Positions 34,855-42,818 of a stretch of 50,973 nucleotides of DNA are shown in pieces (position 1 is the first letter of the stretch; every line of letters begins with the position of its first letter). Location: positions 1-50,973 of the forward strand of contig JAMOWA010000040.1 in the NCBI GenBank assembly GCA_027061805.1. Direction: 5' to 3'. The notes below the pieces were generated by a model. The model made no database searches. It was not told the origin of the DNA and saw only the letters and a program-made list of their open reading frames with translations. Source of the stretch: Thermoanaerobaculia bacterium. GTDB lineage: Bacteria > Acidobacteriota > Thermoanaerobaculia > Thermoanaerobaculales > Sulfomarinibacteraceae. Made by a program: the position numbers and the translations under genes.

Positions 34855-35521
34855 GAAACCGATTCTCGCCATCGCCGCGGGGTGGACCCTCGTGGTTCTT
34901 GCCCTGGGTGCACTGTGGAGAGTGGAGGCCCTCTCGCTGCTCCTGCTCCTGGGCCTCGTCATCCCGGCACTCGCGTCACTTCCCGGTGCGAACCGCGACG
35001 AGCGGGAGCGTGCCCTGGACCGGGAGGCCAGCCACCTGGCCCTGGGAGCCGTCTACCTCCTGGCGGTCGGGGTGGTGATCCACGCGCTGCTGGTCCGGGG
35101 GACCCACCCCGATCCCCGCTGGTACCTGGTCCTGGCCCTCCCCCTGCTGGTCCGGCCCCTGGTGACCGTGGGGCGGGGACGGGGGCCGCGGATTCTCGGT
35201 CTCGGTCTCGGCACCGCCATCGGAATCCTCTGGCTGGCCTTTGCCCTCCTGGGCCACGGACTCGGAACCGCAGGCCTGATCGAGAGTGCTGTGGGAGGGG
35301 CAATCCTTCTGGCAACGGCCCTGGGACGGGGGTGGCCCCGCGCGGGAGGAGTCCTCCTGGTGGCGCTGGGGGTCCTGTTCGCCGTGATGCTGGGGGCACG
35401 TCTCGCCCATGTCCCCGGTGCCACCGCGGCGCTCATGGTGCTGCTGCTCCCCCTGCCGCTGCTCGTGGCCGGGGGTGCGCTCCTCGTCTCGGGGACCGGT
35501 GAGCCATCGCCGGAGGAATGA
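34844..35521 (+). CDS. Multi-pass membrane protein paired with the XRE regulator
   Basis: This 225-residue protein has about six to seven hydrophobic helices (e.g. [91 protein letters not shown]). A cytoplasmic loop [22 protein letters not shown] recalls the DUF2178-like proteins that often follow XRE regulators. No transport motif seen. ATG 34844 lies inside the regulator gene, so translation is coupled. Confidence 0.75.
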   Translation: MTGRKPILAIAAGWTLVVLALGALWRVEALSLLLLLGLVIPALASLPGANRDERERALDREASHLALGAVYLLAVGVVIHALLVRGTHPDPRWYLVLALPLLVRPLVTVGRGRGPRILGLGLGTAIGILWLAFALLGHGLGTAGLIESAVGGAILLATALGRGWPRAGGVLLVALGVLFAVMLGARLAHVPGATAALMVLLLPLPLLVAGGALLVSGTGEPSPEE

Positions 35522-35533
35522 AGGGAGGCCCCC

Positions 35534-36049
35534 ATGTTCCGAAGCCATGCCACAACATTCCTCACCGTCCTTGTCCTGAGCCTGGTCACCGGCGGGTGGG
35601 CCCCCGGCGGACCGGAGCCGTTCGCGGCCCTGGCCGGCTGCTGGAGGGGCTCCGCCGGGATCATCGTGTCGTGGTGCGACCAGAAGGACCTTCCCATCGA
35701 GCTCAGGATCCATCCCGACGGCCGGGTGGAGGGCACCGTGGGTGGCGCCACCCTCGTCGAGGCGAGGCTGGAGCACAACTCGGGATTCCTGGTGGCCCTG
35801 GGCAACTCCAAGCTGGTGATCCGAGGCAGGCTCGAGGGCGACATCGTCCCCGCCGAGTCCATCCGCAGGGGGACCGTCCGTCTCTTCCTCGACCCCTCCG
35901 AGGACGGGTCCGGGCTCACCGGCGGTCTTCGCACCGGGGGCTCCAAGTTCGGCGGCAGGAAATCCATGCAGCTCACCGCCAGCGACCTGGTGCTCCGCCG
36001 GTGTCCCGGAGGGGAAAGCCCGCCCACACCCCGCCCGGTGAAGAGGTGA
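35534..36049 (+). CDS. Small exported protein of unknown function
   Basis: This 171-residue protein has a signal peptide (about 1-24, TVLVLSLVTGGWAPG). The mature part is predicted beta-rich: CWRGSAGIIVSWCDQKDLPIELRIHPDGRVEGTVGGATLVEARLEHN resembles lipocalin-like or DUF-type barrels. Two Cys (37 and 48) could form a disulfide. ATG 35534 has GGGAGGCCCCC upstream. It lies 12 nt after the XRE/membrane pair and may share their transcript. The final codons and stop lie inside a GTGAAGA repeat module, so the C-terminal tail (...PRPVKR) may have been set by the repeat. Confidence 0.7.
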   Translation: MFRSHATTFLTVLVLSLVTGGWAPGGPEPFAALAGCWRGSAGIIVSWCDQKDLPIELRIHPDGRVEGTVGGATLVEARLEHNSGFLVALGNSKLVIRGRLEGDIVPAESIRRGTVRLFLDPSEDGSGLTGGLRTGGSKFGGRKSMQLTASDLVLRRCPGGESPPTPRPVKR

Positions 36050-36115
36050 AGACGTGAAGAAGTGAAGGTGTCCCCCCGCCCATCCGGAAGGGCGGGGGCG
36101 CAGGGACGAGGGGGA
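36034..36115 (+). repeat. Composite repeat modules: GTGAAGA heptamers and palindrome (copy B)
   Basis: CCCGGTGAAGAGGTGAAGACGTGAAGAAGTGAAG (36033 onward), then CCCCGCCC-ATCCGGAAG-GGGCGGGG, then GCGCAGGGACGAGGGGGAGAA. This is the same module order as 1913-1851 on the minus strand. It covers the stop codon of the exported-protein gene. Confidence 0.75.
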
Positions 36116-36119
36116 GAAC

Positions 36120-36212
36120 CTGTCACGGACACCGCCACGGACACGGTCAGGGGCAGGGACACGGGCACGGACACCGACGGGGAGCGGGGGAGCGGAGGCG
36201 CAGGGGAGAACA
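36120..36212. repeat. Degenerate GGACAC-type hexamer repeats with octamer-like end
   Basis: Hexamers such as GGACAC, GGGCAC and GGGGCA run from about 36125 to 36180, ending in GGAGCGGAGGCGCAGGGGAGAA. Related to the field at 1135-1850. The gap 36050-36658 contains only repeats and GC-rich sequence without a supportable gene. Confidence 0.65.
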
Positions 36213-36255
36213 TGCCGCATCCACCCTTGACATGCTCACTGGAAATGCTTCATTC

Positions 36256-36346
36256 GTTTCACGTTTCACGTTTCACGTTTCACGTTTCACGTTTCACGTT
36301 TCACGTTTCACGTTTCACGTTTCACGTTTCACGTTTCACGTCTCAC
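36256..36346. repeat. Heptamer tandem array (GTTTCAC) x13
   Basis: Twelve perfect copies of GTTTCAC plus a final GTCTCAC, with no spacers. The complementary unit GTGAAAC is one base from the GTGAAGA heptamers about 200 bp upstream. Not divisible by three in frame, so frames through it give period-7 peptides; I call no gene. Confidence 0.95.
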
Positions 36347-36524
36347 GAACGGGCCGATGCCGCACCCACCGACAGGATCGACTGGCGCCACCGCAGCGAG
36401 GGTTCGGGCGGAAGCGCGTCCCGGGGGCCCGCCGCGCGCAGGCCGCGGGGAGATCGGGCGCAGCCGTCCTGGCCCGAGCCCCGCGAGGGTAGGACGGCGA
36501 GCACGGCCCTCCCCGCGTGCCAAG

Positions 36525-36625
36525 CCGTCACGGACACTGTCAGGGACACGGTCGGGGTCACGATCGAGGCCAGGTTCGGGGTCACGGTCAAGGGAACGGG
36601 CGGGTGGACGGGTGTCGCACTGACG
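36525..36625. repeat. Second block of degenerate hexamers in the 36-kb repeat field
   Basis: GGACACTGTCAGGGACACGG continues in 6-bp steps to GGGAACGGGCGGGTGGACGGGTGTCGCAC. The last segment resembles GGGCACGGGCGGGTGGGTGGGCGTCGCAC at about 1590-1618, so the two fields share more than composition. Confidence 0.65.
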
Positions 36626-36658
36626 ATCCGAATCGACGGGCGCTACACCCGGCCCGGC

Positions 36659-37651
36659 CTACATCCCGAGGCTCTCCACCTCCGCCAGGCCCGAGAGCAC
36701 CTCCCGGCGGGCGGTCCCCACGGCCGCCGCCACCTCCGGTGCTGCCGCCTCTGCCAGGCGGAAGTCCACCACCGCGGAGCCCAGGGCGAAGCTCACAAGG
36801 TCGCCCTCCAGGGTCCCGGCCCAGGCCTCCTGCGCCAGGTAGAGCACCACGGCGGGAAGATCCACCACCACCACCCCCAGAAGCCCATCGCCCATGGTGG
36901 GTGCCACCTCGGGACTCAGCACCACCAGCGGTGCGTCGGCTGCCGAGCACGCGGCCGGCAGCCCCGGGGGCGGTCCCATGCCCCCGTAGAGCACGCCCGC
37001 CACCGACCCCTCCTCGAGCGACCGGACCGCCTGGGACGCCGACAGGGTGAGGACCACACCCGTCCCACCGGCCTCGATGGCGACGTGGGCACCCTCCAGC
37101 AGCCCCTCGCCCAGGTTCTCCCCGCCGGCCGGGATCACCACGGCCACCGTCCCCCCGCCCGAGGCCTTCCGCAGAGCCACGCCGGCCAGGTATCCCGCAC
37201 CCCGCAGCTCGAAGAGGACCGAACCGACGTTGGGTCCCCTCATCCGGCCCGGAATGGAGACGAAGAACGTCTCGGGGTAGGCCGTGGCCTCCTCGAAGAC
37301 CACATGATCAAAGTCCGGAAAGAAGCACAGGACCAGCTCCGGCCCCTCCCGGCCCGCCTCGCGGAGGCTCCTCAGCCGGGCCTCGCCCACGTCCACCGTC
37401 CGGAGGTCGGTGGCCGCGTCGAGCTCTCTCCGGACCGTGGCCAGACCCTCCTCCACCGCCCGCACCATGGAAGCCGGGGCCCGGCCATCCAGAAGGGCCA
37501 CCACGGAGAGGGCGGGCCGGGCCGGCGGAGGTGGCGGTTTCCTGCACGCCACCCCCCCCACCTCCACGAGCAGGACCAGGAACCCCGCGAGAGCCCCGGT
37601 GCACAGTCGAGCGCGAAGGCTCCTCATCGTGCCGCCGGACCGGAATACCAT
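36659..37651 (-). CDS. BMP/PnrA-like substrate-binding lipoprotein
   Basis: The product is about 330 residues. N-terminal hydrophobic signal and GVAC with Cys36 suggest a lipoprotein, though the lipobox is imperfect. The body fits the periplasmic binding fold of basic membrane proteins (PnrA/Med-type): SVVALLDGRAPASMVRAVEEGL, GPELVLCFFPDFDHVVFEEATAYPETFFVSIPG, GTVAVVIPAGGENLGEGLLEGAHVAIE. Such proteins bind nucleosides or similar ligands for ABC import. No permease or ATPase gene is adjacent. I chose ATG 37651 because GGAGGAACGCGC precedes it; ATG 37627 has no SD. It follows nif3 by 16 nt and probably shares its transcript. Confidence 0.72.
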   Translation of the reverse strand: MVFRSGGTMRSLRARLCTGALAGFLVLLVEVGGVACRKPPPPPARPALSVVALLDGRAPASMVRAVEEGLATVRRELDAATDLRTVDVGEARLRSLREAGREGPELVLCFFPDFDHVVFEEATAYPETFFVSIPGRMRGPNVGSVLFELRGAGYLAGVALRKASGGGTVAVVIPAGGENLGEGLLEGAHVAIEAGGTGVVLTLSASQAVRSLEEGSVAGVLYGGMGPPPGLPAACSAADAPLVVLSPEVAPTMGDGLLGVVVVDLPAVVLYLAQEAWAGTLEGDLVSFALGSAVVDFRLAEAAAPEVAAAVGTARREVLSGLAEVESLGM

Positions 37652-37667
37652 GCGCGTTCCTCCAGGC

Positions 37668-38426
37668 TCACACCGGGTTCGGAAGGTCCACGAACTCCAC
37701 CTCGAGATCGTGCTCCCGGGCCAGCCAGCGTCCGAGGGCCAGCACGCCGAAGCGCTCGGTGGCGTAGTGCCCCGCCGCAATGAAGTGGACCCCGTCCTCG
37801 GCCGCCTGGTGCAGCACCCACTCGGTGGCCTCGCCCGTGATGTAGGCGTCCAGGCCCGCCGTCACCGCCTGGTGGTACTGGGCCTGAGCCGCTCCCGTGA
37901 CGATCCCCACCGACGACACCGTGGACCGGTCTCCCTCGAAGACCTGCGGCTCCCGGTCGCAGACCTCGCCCACCGCCGTGAAGAGCTCGTCGGCCGGAAC
38001 GGGTTCGCGGAACACACCGCAGACGCCCACCGGGGCCCCACCGTGCTCTCCGAAGGGCTCCAGGTTCACGAGGCCGAGGCGCCGGGCGAGCTGGGCCGCG
38101 TTGCCCAGCTCCAGGTGGCGGTCCAGCGGCAGGTGGTAGGCCACCAGGGAGATGTCGTTGTCCAGCAGCAGCCTGAGCCGCTCCCGGAAGGAGCCCACGA
38201 TCCTCGGGGGCTCCTGGCCCTTCCAGAGGATGCCGTGGTGCACCAGCACCAGGTCGGCCTCCATGGCCACGGCCCGGGAGAACAGTGCTCGCGAGGCCGA
38301 GACCGCCGTGACGACCCGTTCCACCCGGTGACGACCCTCCACCTGGAGGCCGTTGGGACAGTAGTCGTCCACGGCCTCGGCCTCGAGGAGGCCGTCCAGC
38401 TCCGCGACGAGGGCAAAGAGATCCAT
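37668..38426 (-). CDS. Nif3-like dinuclear metal centre protein
   Basis: This 252-residue Nif3/YbgI-family (DUF34/NIF3) protein forms toroid hexamers with a two-metal site; proposed roles include GTP cyclohydrolase I type 2 and metal insertase, none general. Metal ligands are visible: HH (63-64) in LVLVHHGILW, the Asp in LPLDRHLELGN, and GHYATERFG in the C-terminal region. The insert typical of longer family members is absent, giving the short form. ATG 38426 has no SD; TACCAT lies 6 nt upstream, suggesting a leaderless start. Frames extending further upstream cross a gene remnant. Confidence 0.9.
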   Translation of the reverse strand: MDLFALVAELDGLLEAEAVDDYCPNGLQVEGRHRVERVVTAVSASRALFSRAVAMEADLVLVHHGILWKGQEPPRIVGSFRERLRLLLDNDISLVAYHLPLDRHLELGNAAQLARRLGLVNLEPFGEHGGAPVGVCGVFREPVPADELFTAVGEVCDREPQVFEGDRSTVSSVGIVTGAAQAQYHQAVTAGLDAYITGEATEWVLHQAAEDGVHFIAAGHYATERFGVLALGRWLAREHDLEVEFVDLPNPV

Positions 38427-38432
38427 GGACCC

Positions 38433-38438
38433 ATGGTA
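38433..38438 (-). promoter_or_regulatory. -10-like box of nif3 (leaderless type)
   Basis: TACCAT at 38438-38433, 6 nt before ATG 38426. The weakest of the series because only TAnnnT is conserved. Confidence 0.35.
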
Positions 38439-38522
38439 CCGCGGCGGCTCCGGGGGTGCTCCGTGTACCCGGCCGGACGACACGCCGGGGTCCGGAAGCC
38501 CACGGACCCCGGGAGGAACCCC

Positions 38523-38697
38523 CATGCCGGGTGCCATTCTCGACATCCCGCGGCCCATGCTCCCCGAGGTGAACACGAGCTCCAGTATCTTCGGCGAGAC
38601 CGTGGTACCGGGCGATCTGCCGGTCGGCGATCCGGTGGCGGGCATCGCCGGCAACCGGCGGGCCGCCCCCCACGGCCAGTGCTTCCTGGGGGCCCGG
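38523..38697 (+). pseudogene. glpK: Glycerol kinase internal fragment (decayed glpK)
   Basis: From about 38523 the plus strand reads PGAILDIPRPMLPEVNTSSS, then IFGE...LPVGDPVAGIAGN and then HGQCFLG. Intact glycerol kinases have (L)FGIPRSMLPEV-x-SS-x-x-x-GET and IPVAGIAGDQQAALFGQ at the interdomain region. Third codon positions are nearly all G/C here and lose that bias after 38700. Neither the N-terminal sugar-kinase signature nor the C-terminal half is present, and the catalytic GDQQ has become GNRR. I read it as a relic of an ancestral glpK. The remainder of 38427-38933 shows no other gene. Confidence 0.7.
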
Positions 38698-38921
38698 CAT
38701 TCAGGAACGGGGGGATCCGCGCCGGAAGGTCACTCCATGGCCCCGGCGCCAGGACATTTTCAGGTGGCTCAAGAGTCATGTTCTCCGGATCGGGAACCGG
38801 GTGATCTCGCCAGGGACGAGACCACGGACCATCGGGCCGGACAGAAGACAGAAGTTCGTCGGTATTCCCGTGCCGCAGCTCCGACCCTGCCCTCCAGTCC
38901 TGGGGTGCGGAGCTCGAAGAG

Positions 38922-38927
38922 TAGAAT
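38922..38927 (+). promoter_or_regulatory. -10 box of the nucleotidyltransferase operon (leaderless type)
   Basis: TAGAAT at 38922-38927, 6 nt before GTG 38934; no SD upstream of that start. Confidence 0.55.
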
Positions 38928-38933
38928 GAGACC

Positions 38934-41576
38934 GTGAAGCTCATCACCACGCACCTGTCGGCGGACTTCGACGCCTTCGCGGCTGCAGTGTGCACCGTCA
39001 GGCTGTACCCGGACCACCGGGTGCTGTTCCCGGGCTCCCAGGAGGCGGCGGTGCGCCGATTCCTGGCGGAGCAGCCCGTGGAGTACCCCGAGGTCCGGCT
39101 CCGGGAGGCCCGCAGGGAGCGGCTGGAGCACGTGGTGGTGGTGGACACGCGGAACCCGCGGAGGCTGGGCGAGGCCTGGGAGCTCATCCGGAGGGACCAC
39201 CCGACCGTGGTGCTCATCGACCACCACGTGGAGGAGGACGAGGCGCTGGGTGCCGACGAGATCGTGGCCGCCGAGGCGGGTGCCACCTGCACCGTGGTGG
39301 CGGGGCTCTTCCGGGAGCAGGGCCTGGAGCCCACCCCGGAGGAGGCCTCGCTGCTGCTCATGGGGATCTACGAGGACACCGGAGGACTCTCGTTCCGTGA
39401 CACCACTCCCGAGGACCTCCGGACCGCGGCGTGGCTGGTGGAGCGCGGGGGCTCCCTGGGCTGGGTACGCCGGTGGGTGCTGCGGGGCCTGGAGCCCTCG
39501 CAGTTCGAGCTGCTCAACCGCTTGCTGGAAGGGACCCACGAGGTGCTGCTCCACGGCGTCCCCGTGTCCATCGCCACGGTGGAGGTGGACCAGTACCAGG
39601 AGGAGGCGGCCTACGTGGTCCACCGGTGGATGGAGACCTTCGACCTCCCCGTGGCCGTGGCGCTGCTGGTCCGGCCGCCCCACATCAACATCATCCTGCG
39701 GTCCCGGCTCCCCGGCCTCCACGTGGGCCGGGTGGCCCAGCGCTTCGGGGGGGGCGGTCACCCCACGGCGGCCTCGGCCCGGGTCACGGGCCGCATGGCC
39801 GTGGAGGTGCGGGAGGAGCTGATCCGGGCCCTGGACGAGGAGCTCCCCCCGCCGGTGACGGCCCGGGAGGTGGCCCTGGGGCACATCTTCACGGTGCCGG
39901 CGTTCTTCACGGTGGAGCAGGCCAAGGAGCGGATGAACCACCTCCGGGTGAACGCCCTGCCGGTGGAGGAGCCCATGGGGGACCGCTTCACGGGCCTGGT
40001 GACGCGGCAGATCCTCGACCAGGCCCTGGCCCACGGCCTGGGCGACCGCCCGGTGAGCACGGTCATGCAACCCGAGGTGCCCGCCGTACCGGGCGACACG
40101 CCGGTGGAGGAGCTCCGCGACCTCTTCCTGGAGCGCAACTACCGCTTCGTGGTGGTGGAGGAGGAGGGGAGGCCCGTCGGGATCGTCACCCGCATGGAGC
40201 TGTTCCGGAGGCTCTTCGAGCTCCAGCACGCCGCCGGCGGGACGCTGGACAACCGGATCCGGGGGGTTCGCCAGGTGACCCAGTCGGTCTCGCGGCTGCT
40301 CCGCGAGGTGCTCCCGGTCTGGGTCCAGGAGGTGCTCCACGAGGCCCGGGCTGTGGCGGAGGCGCGGGGCGAGCAGGCCTACCTGGTGGGGGGCGTGGTG
40401 CGGGATCTGCTCCTGGGACGTCCCAACGAGGACGTGGACCTGGTGGTGGAGGGCGACGGCATCGCCTTCGCCCGGGCCCTGGCCGAGCGGACGGGCGGGA
40501 AGGTCCACCCCCACGAGCCGTTCCTCACGGCGGTGGTGACGCTACCCTCCGGCCACAAGGTGGACGTGGCCTCGGCCCGCACGGAGTTCTACCGCACACC
40601 GGCCGCCCTGCCCGAGGTGGAGACCTCGCTGATCCGCCAGGACCTCTACCGGAGGGATTTCACCATCAACGCCCTGGCCGTGGCCCTCTCGGGGGACCGA
40701 TTCGGCACGCTCGTCGACTTCTTCGGTGGCCGGAAGGACCTGAGCCACAAGGAGATCCGTGTCCTCCACTCGCTCTCGTTCATCGATGACCCCACCCGGG
40801 CCATCCGGGCCGTCCGCTACGCCCGGCGCCTGGATTTCACCATCGCCGCCGACACCCGGCACCTCATCGCCACGGCCCTCCGTGAGGGTGTCTTCGACCG
40901 CCTCTCGGGCCAGCGTCTCCGGGCCGAGATGGCTCTGCTGCTGGCCGAGCCCCACCCTCCGGCCTCCCTGGCCATGCTGGCGGAGCTCGGCCTGCTCGCG
41001 GCGATCGTGCCCGGGGTCCGCTGGGACGCGAAGCTGGAGGCATTCCTCCTGGAGGTCCAGAGCTCCGTGCGGTGGTTCGAGCTCGAGCGGCTCGGGGAGG
41101 TGCCCGAGCCGTGGTTCCTCTACCTGGGCGCCCTGACCCTCTTCGGTGACGAGGACACCCCGGAGCAGCTGGCAGCCCGCCTGGCCCTGGCGGGGGCCTC
41201 CCGGCGGACCTTCGTGGCGCTCCCGGAGTCGGTGACCCGGTTGAAGGAGGTCGTGGCCCGCGCGGGGCGGCGGAGCGGGAGGGTCCGTGCGGTGGAGGGG
41301 TCCGACACCACGGCGCTCCTCCTGGCCATGGCGGGACTGGATCCGGAGGGCCGGTGGCTCCTGGCGGACGCCGCGGAGGCCGCGGCACGCATCCGGCCCC
41401 CCATCCGGGGCGCGGACCTCCTCGAGGCCGGGGTGCCGCCCGGGCCCCACGTGGGGCGGGCCCTCCGGGCTGCACGGGACGCGCTGGTGGACGGCGAGGT
41501 CGACGAGGGTGGTGTGCTGGAGTACGCGCTGGAGAAGGCCGTGGCCCTCCAGGCCACGGGGGGAGGGGCCACATGA
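38934..41576 (+). CDS. cca: DHH-CBS-CBS-polynucleotide adenylyltransferase fusion (A/CCA-adding type)
   Basis: This 880-residue protein joins three parts. Residues about 1-310 are a DHH/DHHA1 phosphoesterase (D11, D13, D96-H97-H98, GGGGH 272-276). Residues about 325-440 form two CBS domains. Residues about 460-880 are a class II nucleotidyltransferase with LVGGVVRDLLLG (484-495), EDVDLVVEG and RRDFTINALAV. The same fusion is known from Geobacter-, Aquifex- and Thermotoga-type bacteria, often as an A-adding enzyme that works with a separate CC-adding enzyme. The DHH part may trim RNA or hydrolyse a dinucleotide, and the CBS pair may sense adenylates. GTG 38934 follows TAGAAT by 6 nt. It overlaps the next gene by ATGA. 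Confidence 0.93.
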   Translation: MKLITTHLSADFDAFAAAVCTVRLYPDHRVLFPGSQEAAVRRFLAEQPVEYPEVRLREARRERLEHVVVVDTRNPRRLGEAWELIRRDHPTVVLIDHHVEEDEALGADEIVAAEAGATCTVVAGLFREQGLEPTPEEASLLLMGIYEDTGGLSFRDTTPEDLRTAAWLVERGGSLGWVRRWVLRGLEPSQFELLNRLLEGTHEVLLHGVPVSIATVEVDQYQEEAAYVVHRWMETFDLPVAVALLVRPPHINIILRSRLPGLHVGRVAQRFGGGGHPTAASARVTGRMAVEVREELIRALDEELPPPVTAREVALGHIFTVPAFFTVEQAKERMNHLRVNALPVEEPMGDRFTGLVTRQILDQALAHGLGDRPVSTVMQPEVPAVPGDTPVEELRDLFLERNYRFVVVEEEGRPVGIVTRMELFRRLFELQHAAGGTLDNRIRGVRQVTQSVSRLLREVLPVWVQEVLHEARAVAEARGEQAYLVGGVVRDLLLGRPNEDVDLVVEGDGIAFARALAERTGGKVHPHEPFLTAVVTLPSGHKVDVASARTEFYRTPAALPEVETSLIRQDLYRRDFTINALAVALSGDRFGTLVDFFGGRKDLSHKEIRVLHSLSFIDDPTRAIRAVRYARRLDFTIAADTRHLIATALREGVFDRLSGQRLRAEMALLLAEPHPPASLAMLAELGLLAAIVPGVRWDAKLEAFLLEVQSSVRWFELERLGEVPEPWFLYLGALTLFGDEDTPEQLAARLALAGASRRTFVALPESVTRLKEVVARAGRRSGRVRAVEGSDTTALLLAMAGLDPEGRWLLADAAEAAARIRPPIRGADLLEAGVPPGPHVGRALRAARDALVDGEVDEGGVLEYALEKAVALQATGGGAT

Positions 41577-42247
41577 TCCCGGTGCTGCTCGCCCTGGCCC
41601 TCCAGACCTACGTGGTGCTGCCGACCCCCACCGGCGGCGAGGTGCCGACCCCGGGGCCCGTCCTCGAGGCGCCCATCCCGGTGGTGGAACGGATCGTGCG
41701 CCTTCCCGAGGGCACCACCCGCCTCACACTCTTCAACAACCGGGTGGCGGTGGTGTCCGTCCGGCCGGTGGAGGGCGAGCCGCTCCTGCGGCGCAGGACC
41801 CTCACCGCCACGGAGTACATCTCGTACCTGGAGGCCTTCTCCCAGATCGTGGAGGAGCTCCGGGCGATGGGGTCCGATCTCAACCGCCTCTCGGGGCGCG
41901 AGCCCGACGCCTTCATCACGCTGAACATCGGAACGGACGGGCCGCTGGAGGTCCGCTACAACACGCTCCAGGTGCCGGGCCTTGCCGTGGGGCGCCTGGA
42001 GGCCGTTCTCGACGACCTCCAGACCTGGGTGCGCGAGACCCCCGCGGCGTACGACGAGATCAACGCCTGGAAGCCCAGGGTGGGTGACCGGGTCCGCATG
42101 GTCACCGGCGAGACGGCTCGTGTGGAGGAGGTCCGGGAGGACGGCTCCCTGATCCTCCGCTTCGAGGACGTGGGGATCAACGAGCTGGTGGCCCCCTCGG
42201 GCCGGACCGGCCGCATCGCCGCCATCCTCGAACGGGGGACGCGGTGA
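41573..42247 (+). CDS. Conserved-looking protein of unknown function between cca and rsmD
   Basis: This 224-residue protein has a short hydrophobic N-terminus (MIPVLLALALQTYVVLPT) that may be a weak signal or anchor. The middle has beta-strand-like VERIVRLPEGTTRLTLFNNRVAVVSV, then a helical stretch (TEYISYLEAFSQIVEELRAMGSDLNRL). The C-terminus VGDRVRMVTGETARVEEVREDGSLILRFEDVGINELVAPSGR resembles a small KOW/SH3-like barrel. I do not recognise the family. ATG 41573 overlaps the cca stop and its own stop overlaps rsmD (GTGA), so it is locked into this RNA-processing operon. Confidence 0.75.
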   Translation: MIPVLLALALQTYVVLPTPTGGEVPTPGPVLEAPIPVVERIVRLPEGTTRLTLFNNRVAVVSVRPVEGEPLLRRRTLTATEYISYLEAFSQIVEELRAMGSDLNRLSGREPDAFITLNIGTDGPLEVRYNTLQVPGLAVGRLEAVLDDLQTWVRETPAAYDEINAWKPRVGDRVRMVTGETARVEEVREDGSLILRFEDVGINELVAPSGRTGRIAAILERGTR

Positions 42248-42792
42248 GGATCACCGGGGGCCGCTGGCGTTCCCGCCGGCTCAAGGGTCCGCCCCGGTCC
42301 ATGCCCCTCCGGCCCACCCCGGACGCACTGCGTGAACGCGCCTTCGCCGTGCTCGGGGACGAGGTGGAGGGTGCCTCCTTCCTGGACCTCTACGCCGGCA
42401 CCGGGGCCGTGGGCCTGGAGGCACTCTCGCGCGGCGCGGAGCAGGTGGTGTTCGTGGAGAGGCACCGTGGGGCCGCCCGGCTGCTGGAGGCCAACCTGGG
42501 TTCCCTGGGAGTGGGGCGGGACCGGGCGAGGATCCTGGTGCAGCCCGCCCTTGCGGCGGTACGCCGACTGGCCGCCCGCGGAGCCCGCTTCGGAATCGCC
42601 TGGGCCGACCCGCCCTTCGAGGCCTGGGAGGAGGGGCTCCGGGTTCTCCAGGAGGCGGCACGGCTCGGCCTGCTCGAGGTCGGCGGCCTGGCCTGCCTGG
42701 AGTGCCCGGACCGGGCCGCCATCGAGCCCGGGGAGCTCGAGCCCGTCAGGGAGCTGCCCGGGGGAGCCTCCCGCGTGGTGCTCTTCCGCTGA
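42244..42792 (+). CDS. rsmD: 16S rRNA (guanine966-N2)-methyltransferase RsmD
   Basis: This 182-residue SAM-dependent methyltransferase has N-terminal RITGGRWRSRRL, RPTPDALRERAF, SAM motif FLDLYAGTGAVGLEALSRGA (about 47-66) and catalytic DPPF at 122-125. It methylates G966 (E. coli numbering) of 16S rRNA during small-subunit assembly. GTG 42244 overlaps the upstream stop. It usually neighbours coaD; in this genome coaD is 22 kb away in an unrelated operon. It converges with mrp with a 26-bp gap holding a short GAGCGG/CCGCTC hairpin. Confidence 0.95.
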   Translation: MRITGGRWRSRRLKGPPRSMPLRPTPDALRERAFAVLGDEVEGASFLDLYAGTGAVGLEALSRGAEQVVFVERHRGAARLLEANLGSLGVGRDRARILVQPALAAVRRLAARGARFGIAWADPPFEAWEEGLRVLQEAARLGLLEVGGLACLECPDRAAIEPGELEPVRELPGGASRVVLFR

Positions 42793-42818
42793 GCGGATAC
42801 CGCTCCGCGGTCGTGGAG

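Noticed and set aside
36256-36346. CRISPR array
   Set aside because: Heptamers are contiguous with no spacers and no cas genes occur in the window.
36232-36492. Short ORF with SRFTFHV peptide repeats
   Set aside because: It is the translation of the GTTTCAC tandem array with no SD; such peptides are a known annotation artefact.
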